DNA from: MKRK01 sp001896915
GTDB taxonomy: Bacteria > Bacillota > Clostridia > Oscillospirales > Acutalibacteraceae
Assembly: GCA_937973935.1 (NCBI GenBank)
Contig: CALJJF010000108.1
Coordinates: 1-8,646 of the forward strand
DNA: 8,646 nt
Direction of reading: 5' to 3'
This document shows positions 6,018 to 8,646 of the stretch, piece by piece. The position numbers were made by a program, and so were the translations under genes. A model generated the notes under the pieces. It did no database searches. It was not told where the DNA came from and saw only the letters and a list, made by a program, of their open reading frames with translations. The number at the start of each line of letters is the position of its first letter. Within the stretch, counting starts at the first letter, position 1.

Positions 6018-7061
6018 ATGACCAAAGAATTTGACAATGCAATTGCATGCCTGAGCATGAAAATAAAGAAAACACTGTCCGAGTTACCCCAGGTCGTAAA
6101 GGAAAGCTGCTTTGAAGTGCGGATCCGGGTGAACGCACCCATGATGCTGACGCTCAATACCGGTCAGGTTTATGTCACAGGCAACGGCGGAACAAGCCGT
6201 TTATACAGAGATGGTTTCACCATCATCAATAAATATGATATTGGCGAGTGTTTTAAATCAATTTGTGAATATTCCATTCACAGTCATCAGCAGGAAATCA
6301 ACAACGGTTTTATTACCCTTCGGGGCGGACACCGTGTGGGGCTGTGCGGCACATCCGTCATTGAGAACGGGAAAATCATCAATATCAAGGACATTTCATC
6401 ACTAAATGTGAGAATCGCCAAGCAAGTCTATAAAACGGCCGATGAGGTTGTGGCGTTGCTTCAAAAAGGGTTAATGGGTACGGTGTTAATCGGCCCGCCC
6501 TCCAGCGGAAAAACAACCATTCTGCGTGACCTTACCAGACAGCTTTCCAGCGGTGTGCTCGGGTATCCCTTAAAGGTGGCACTGATTGACGAAAGGGGAG
6601 AGCTTTCGGCAACAGCCGGGGGTGTTCCGCAAAACGACGTCGGTCCTTCCTGCGATTGCCTGTCAGGATACCCGAAGGCTGTCGGTATCGGCATTGCTAT
6701 CCGTACCCTTTCACCGGACATCATTATCTTTGACGAGATCGGGACCAGTGAAGAAATGGGAGCGGTGAACGAAAGCCTGAACGCTGGTGTCACTGTTATC
6801 ACCTCCATCCATGCGGGCAATGAAGCAGATTTTTTAAAAAAGCCACAGGGTCTGGCATTGTTACAAAGCGGTGCGTTTGAACACTTTGTGTTTTTAAAAA
6901 GCAAGGATGAACCCTCCGTCGTTCAAAAAATAGTGGGGAGGGAGGTGCTGGCCCTTGAAGCTGGTCGGAATTTTGGCAATCTTCCTTTGTACCACCTTGA
7001 CGGGAGTGACCTTTGGAAACAGGCTGAGAGAACGGGTGTTACAGCTGCAGGCAATCGTTAA
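6018..7061 (+). CDS. spoIIIAA: Stage III sporulation protein AA (SpoIIIAA), secretion-type ATPase
   Basis: This 347-residue mother-cell ATPase is related to the GspE/PilB secretion-ATPase family and is thought to energise the SpoIIIA-SpoIIQ channel that supports forespore development and late sigma-G activity. An N-terminal domain with EVRIRVNAPM (33-42) and the strongly conserved NNGFITLRGGHRVGLCGTSV (95-114) precedes the P-loop IGPPSSGKTTILRDL (158-172). ALIDERGELS (188-197), GGVPQNDVG (201-209), Walker B DIIIFDEIG (234-242) and SIHAG (263-267) follow. Family members normally have RTDVLD after the PQxDVG motif; here it reads SCDCLS (211-216). The B. subtilis protein is about 307 residues. 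This one is longer because about 35 C-terminal residues (313-347) are read out of frame through the start of spoIIIAB. The start is taken at the ATG 6018 with AAAGGA upstream. It is the first gene of the operon, probably under sigma-E. Confidence 0.95.
   Translation: MTKEFDNAIACLSMKIKKTLSELPQVVKESCFEVRIRVNAPMMLTLNTGQVYVTGNGGTSRLYRDGFTIINKYDIGECFKSICEYSIHSHQQEINNGFITLRGGHRVGLCGTSVIENGKIINIKDISSLNVRIAKQVYKTADEVVALLQKGLMGTVLIGPPSSGKTTILRDLTRQLSSGVLGYPLKVALIDERGELSATAGGVPQNDVGPSCDCLSGYPKAVGIGIAIRTLSPDIIIFDEIGTSEEMGAVNESLNAGVTVITSIHAGNEADFLKKPQGLALLQSGAFEHFVFLKSKDEPSVVQKIVGREVLALEAGRNFGNLPLYHLDGSDLWKQAERTGVTAAGNR
6941..6946 (+). promoter_or_regulatory. Ribosome binding site supporting the TTG start of spoIIIAB
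   Basis: GGAGGT at 6941-6946, inside a longer purine run from 6934, sits 8 nt before TTG at 6955. This is an ideal spacing. It lies inside the spoIIIAA coding sequence and supports a TTG start and a long gene overlap. Confidence 0.8.
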
Positions 7062-7464
7062 GCTTCTATGCGAATTTGAAACTCTCATTGCATACAGAGC
7101 ATTGAATATCTATGAACTGTTTCAGTATACAGCCGAAAACAAAAATTATGAAAAACTAAAATTTTTACATTGTTATATCGAAAATTATAACCCGGAATTG
7201 CCTTTTCCTTTGGCCTTCGAGCAGGCGCTCAAACAAGCTGAGCCGCAAATGGCGCTCAAGGCAGAGGACAGAAAACAGCTATCTCAATTTGCGTCTGTGC
7301 TGGGCACCACTGATGTAGACGGGCAAATCAAAAATTGCAGGCTTTACATCAATTTATTCGAAAAAAGCTTATCCGAAGCCTTAAAAATTACGGCCCAAAA
7401 ACAAAAGCTCTATTATTCTCTGGGCATTATAGCAGGACTGTTTTCAGCAGTGATGCTGATTTAA
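6955..7464 (+). CDS. spoIIIAB: Stage III sporulation protein AB (SpoIIIAB), GspF-like
   Basis: This 169-residue membrane protein is distantly related to GspF/PilC platform proteins of type II secretion and is the presumed membrane partner of the SpoIIIAA ATPase. Length matches B. subtilis SpoIIIAB (about 171). An N-terminal helix begins KLVGILAIFLCTTLTG (2-17), the classic SpoIIIAB opening. A soluble helical domain follows, with QFASVLGTTDVDGQ (111-124) corresponding to the conserved LGxxDxxGQ segment. The KLYYSLGIIAGLFSAVML (151-168) C-terminal membrane helix completes it. The start is TTG, chosen because the conserved N-terminal helix begins right there and GGAGGT is 8 nt upstream; any later start would remove this helix. 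It therefore overlaps spoIIIAA by 107 nt in the +1 frame, so translation is probably coupled. Confidence 0.93.
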   Translation: MKLVGILAIFLCTTLTGVTFGNRLRERVLQLQAIVKLLCEFETLIAYRALNIYELFQYTAENKNYEKLKFLHCYIENYNPELPFPLAFEQALKQAEPQMALKAEDRKQLSQFASVLGTTDVDGQIKNCRLYINLFEKSLSEALKITAQKQKLYYSLGIIAGLFSAVMLI

Positions 7465-7482
7465 AACAATGGAGGTTTCAAT

Positions 7483-7677
7483 ATGGAAATAGATCTGATT
7501 TTTAAAGTAGCGGCAGTGGGAATTATTGTGGCAGTATTGAATGTGATTCTAAAAAGCTCGGGAAGGGACGATCAGGCTCTGATGATTACGCTGGCAGGTA
7601 TTGTTGTTGTTATCGTGATGCTGGTGCAGCAGATCGGAACCCTGTTCAGCACATTGAAATCTGTGTTCGGACTTTAA
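7483..7677 (+). CDS. spoIIIAC: Stage III sporulation protein AC (SpoIIIAC)
   Basis: This 64-residue protein has two membrane helices (about 6-24 and 32-54), the normal size and topology of SpoIIIAC. The short connecting loop SSGRDDQALMI (25-35) matches the family's conserved KxxGxxExA-like turn. With SpoIIIAD and SpoIIIAE it is thought to build the mother-cell membrane part of the SpoIIIA channel. A strong GGAGGT at 7471-7476 lies 6 nt before the ATG, and the gene starts 18 nt after the spoIIIAB stop. Confidence 0.94.
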   Translation: MEIDLIFKVAAVGIIVAVLNVILKSSGRDDQALMITLAGIVVVIVMLVQQIGTLFSTLKSVFGL

Positions 7678-7678
7678 T

Positions 7679-8065
7679 ATGGATATTTTATCGGTTGTTG
7701 GATTGGGTTTGGTTTCTGCCGTGCTGGTGGTCCTGCTGCGTCAATATAAGCCCGAGTTTGCCATGCCTGCCGGTGTTCTGGCGGCGGTCGTCATTCTGCT
7801 GCTGTCCATATCGGCATCGCTTCCGATATTGGACAAGATCAAAGAAACAGCCACAAAAGCATCCATCAACGGGGATTATATCGGGATCCTGATCAAATCC
7901 CTGGGGGTATGCTATTTGACCCAGTTCGCCTCGGATACCTGCAAGGACAGCGGAGAAAGCTCTATGGCATCTAAAATTGAACTTGCCGGTAAGGTTGCAG
8001 TGATGCTTTTGTCGCTGCCGCTGATCAATCAGGTACTGGGTGTTGTAACAAAGCTTGTAGGATAG
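7679..8065 (+). CDS. spoIIIAD: Stage III sporulation protein AD (SpoIIIAD)
   Basis: This 128-residue multi-spanning membrane protein matches SpoIIIAD in size (about 130) and sequence. Hydrophobic segments lie at about 3-21, 30-50, 66-84 and 103-125. The family signature QFASDTCKDSGESSMASKIE (82-101) followed by LAGK is clear. It works with SpoIIIAC and SpoIIIAE in the channel complex of the mother-cell membrane during engulfment. Its ATG follows the spoIIIAC stop by a single base (TAATATG at 7675-7681), and no good Shine-Dalgarno is visible in the preceding 15 nt. It is therefore probably made by translational coupling to spoIIIAC. Confidence 0.95.
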   Translation: MDILSVVGLGLVSAVLVVLLRQYKPEFAMPAGVLAAVVILLLSISASLPILDKIKETATKASINGDYIGILIKSLGVCYLTQFASDTCKDSGESSMASKIELAGKVAVMLLSLPLINQVLGVVTKLVG

Positions 8066-8079
8066 AAAAAGGTGAGAAC

Positions 8080-8646
8080 GTGAAAAAAATACTGATGTTT
8101 ATAATACTGCTATTGATTGTTACATATCCTGTCTGTGCAGAAACCACAGAGGATTATAATACCCTGTATGATTCCAGCGGCATGGACAAAGCCTATGACA
8201 GCATGCCGGATAACGCCAAGCAGTTTTATTGGGATTTGAATGTAAAACCCTCAGATCCCTCCAGCTTAAAAAATCTGAACGCCGGCAATATTTTTGACAA
8301 GCTGATGAAAATGGCAACTGAGAAAGCCACAGCGCCTATCAAAGCCGGTTTTATGATAATGGCATTGATTTTGCTGTGTGCCCTGGCGGAAAGCTTGGGA
8401 AACAGTGTGTCAAACAAGGAGCTCTCCGGCGTGTATTATTACATCAGCATGATCGGAGCAGCTATTATCATCACGGTACCTCTGATGAGTGTCATTACAA
8501 ATGCGGCAAGTGCTTTGAATGCCTGCGGGATTTTTATGTTGACCTTTGTGCCGGTGTTTGTAGGTATCCTCATTGCTTCCGCCAGAGGTGCCACAGCAAG
8601 CGTTTCGGGGACCTTGATTTTCGGCGCCGCACAGATTGTGCAGCAA
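8080..8646 (+). CDS. spoIIIAE: Stage III sporulation protein AE (SpoIIIAE), 5' part only
   Basis: The reading frame is open from GTG at 8080 to the right edge, giving 189 residues of a protein that is about 390-400 residues in B. subtilis. It begins with a signal peptide (MKKILMFIILLLIVTYPVCA, probable signal peptidase I cleavage after A20). A polar outer domain (about 21-85) and then membrane helices at about 89-108, 119-141 and 149-167 follow. Segments such as LCALAESLGNS (99-109) and the end SGTLIFGAAQIV (176-187) fit SpoIIIAE. The C at 19 is not in a proper lipobox, so it is not a lipoprotein. GTG is chosen because AGGTGAG at 8070-8076 lies just upstream and the signal peptide starts there. 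It lies 14 nt after spoIIIAD, in the expected operon order. In the family it is a large polytopic component of the SpoIIIA channel. Confidence 0.92.
   Translation, partial: MKKILMFIILLLIVTYPVCAETTEDYNTLYDSSGMDKAYDSMPDNAKQFYWDLNVKPSDPSSLKNLNAGNIFDKLMKMATEKATAPIKAGFMIMALILLCALAESLGNSVSNKELSGVYYYISMIGAAIIITVPLMSVITNAASALNACGIFMLTFVPVFVGILIASARGATASVSGTLIFGAAQIVQQ

Overview
The window comes from an endospore-forming Bacillota, most likely a clostridial lineage. The evidence is a recognisable spoIIIA operon, AGGAGG-type ribosome binding sites ahead of most genes, moderate G+C content by eye, and Clostridia/Bacilli-like forms of all the enzymes. I cannot place it to genus from sequence alone. Every gene lies on the + strand and the two ends of the window cut through genes.

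Bases 1-5855 look like one tightly packed metabolic transcription unit. It starts with four genes of a peptide/nickel (Dpp/Opp-type) ABC importer: the C-terminal part of a DppB-like permease, a DppC-like permease, a DppD-like ATPase and a DppF-like ATPase. These overlap by 1 or 4 bases, or abut directly. Two pyridoxal-phosphate enzymes of sulfur amino acid metabolism follow: a cystathionine gamma-synthase/beta-lyase/gamma-lyase family (Cys/Met metabolism) protein and a MalY/PatB-type C-S lyase/aminotransferase. The solute-binding protein and promoter are not in view and presumably lie upstream. The arrangement suggests import of a sulfur-containing small molecule or peptide and its conversion or cleavage to homocysteine or cysteine, but the substrate is not proven.

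A strong intrinsic terminator (about 5867-5913) closes this unit. Just downstream, a sigma-E-like promoter (about 5924-5951) is followed by the start of the spoIIIA operon: spoIIIAA, spoIIIAB, spoIIIAC, spoIIIAD and the first 189 codons of spoIIIAE. These encode the mother-cell half of the SpoIIIA-SpoIIQ channel (feeding tube) between mother cell and forespore. spoIIIAF-AH would be expected beyond the right edge. The most unusual structural point here is a 107-nt out-of-frame overlap between spoIIIAA and a TTG-initiated spoIIIAB.

I found no RNA genes, mobile elements, CRISPR arrays or defence systems. No gene-free stretch exceeds about 160 bases. I see no convincing wholly new system. The points worth checking are the importer/C-S-lyase linkage, the spoIIIAA/AB overlap and altered residues in SpoIIIAA.
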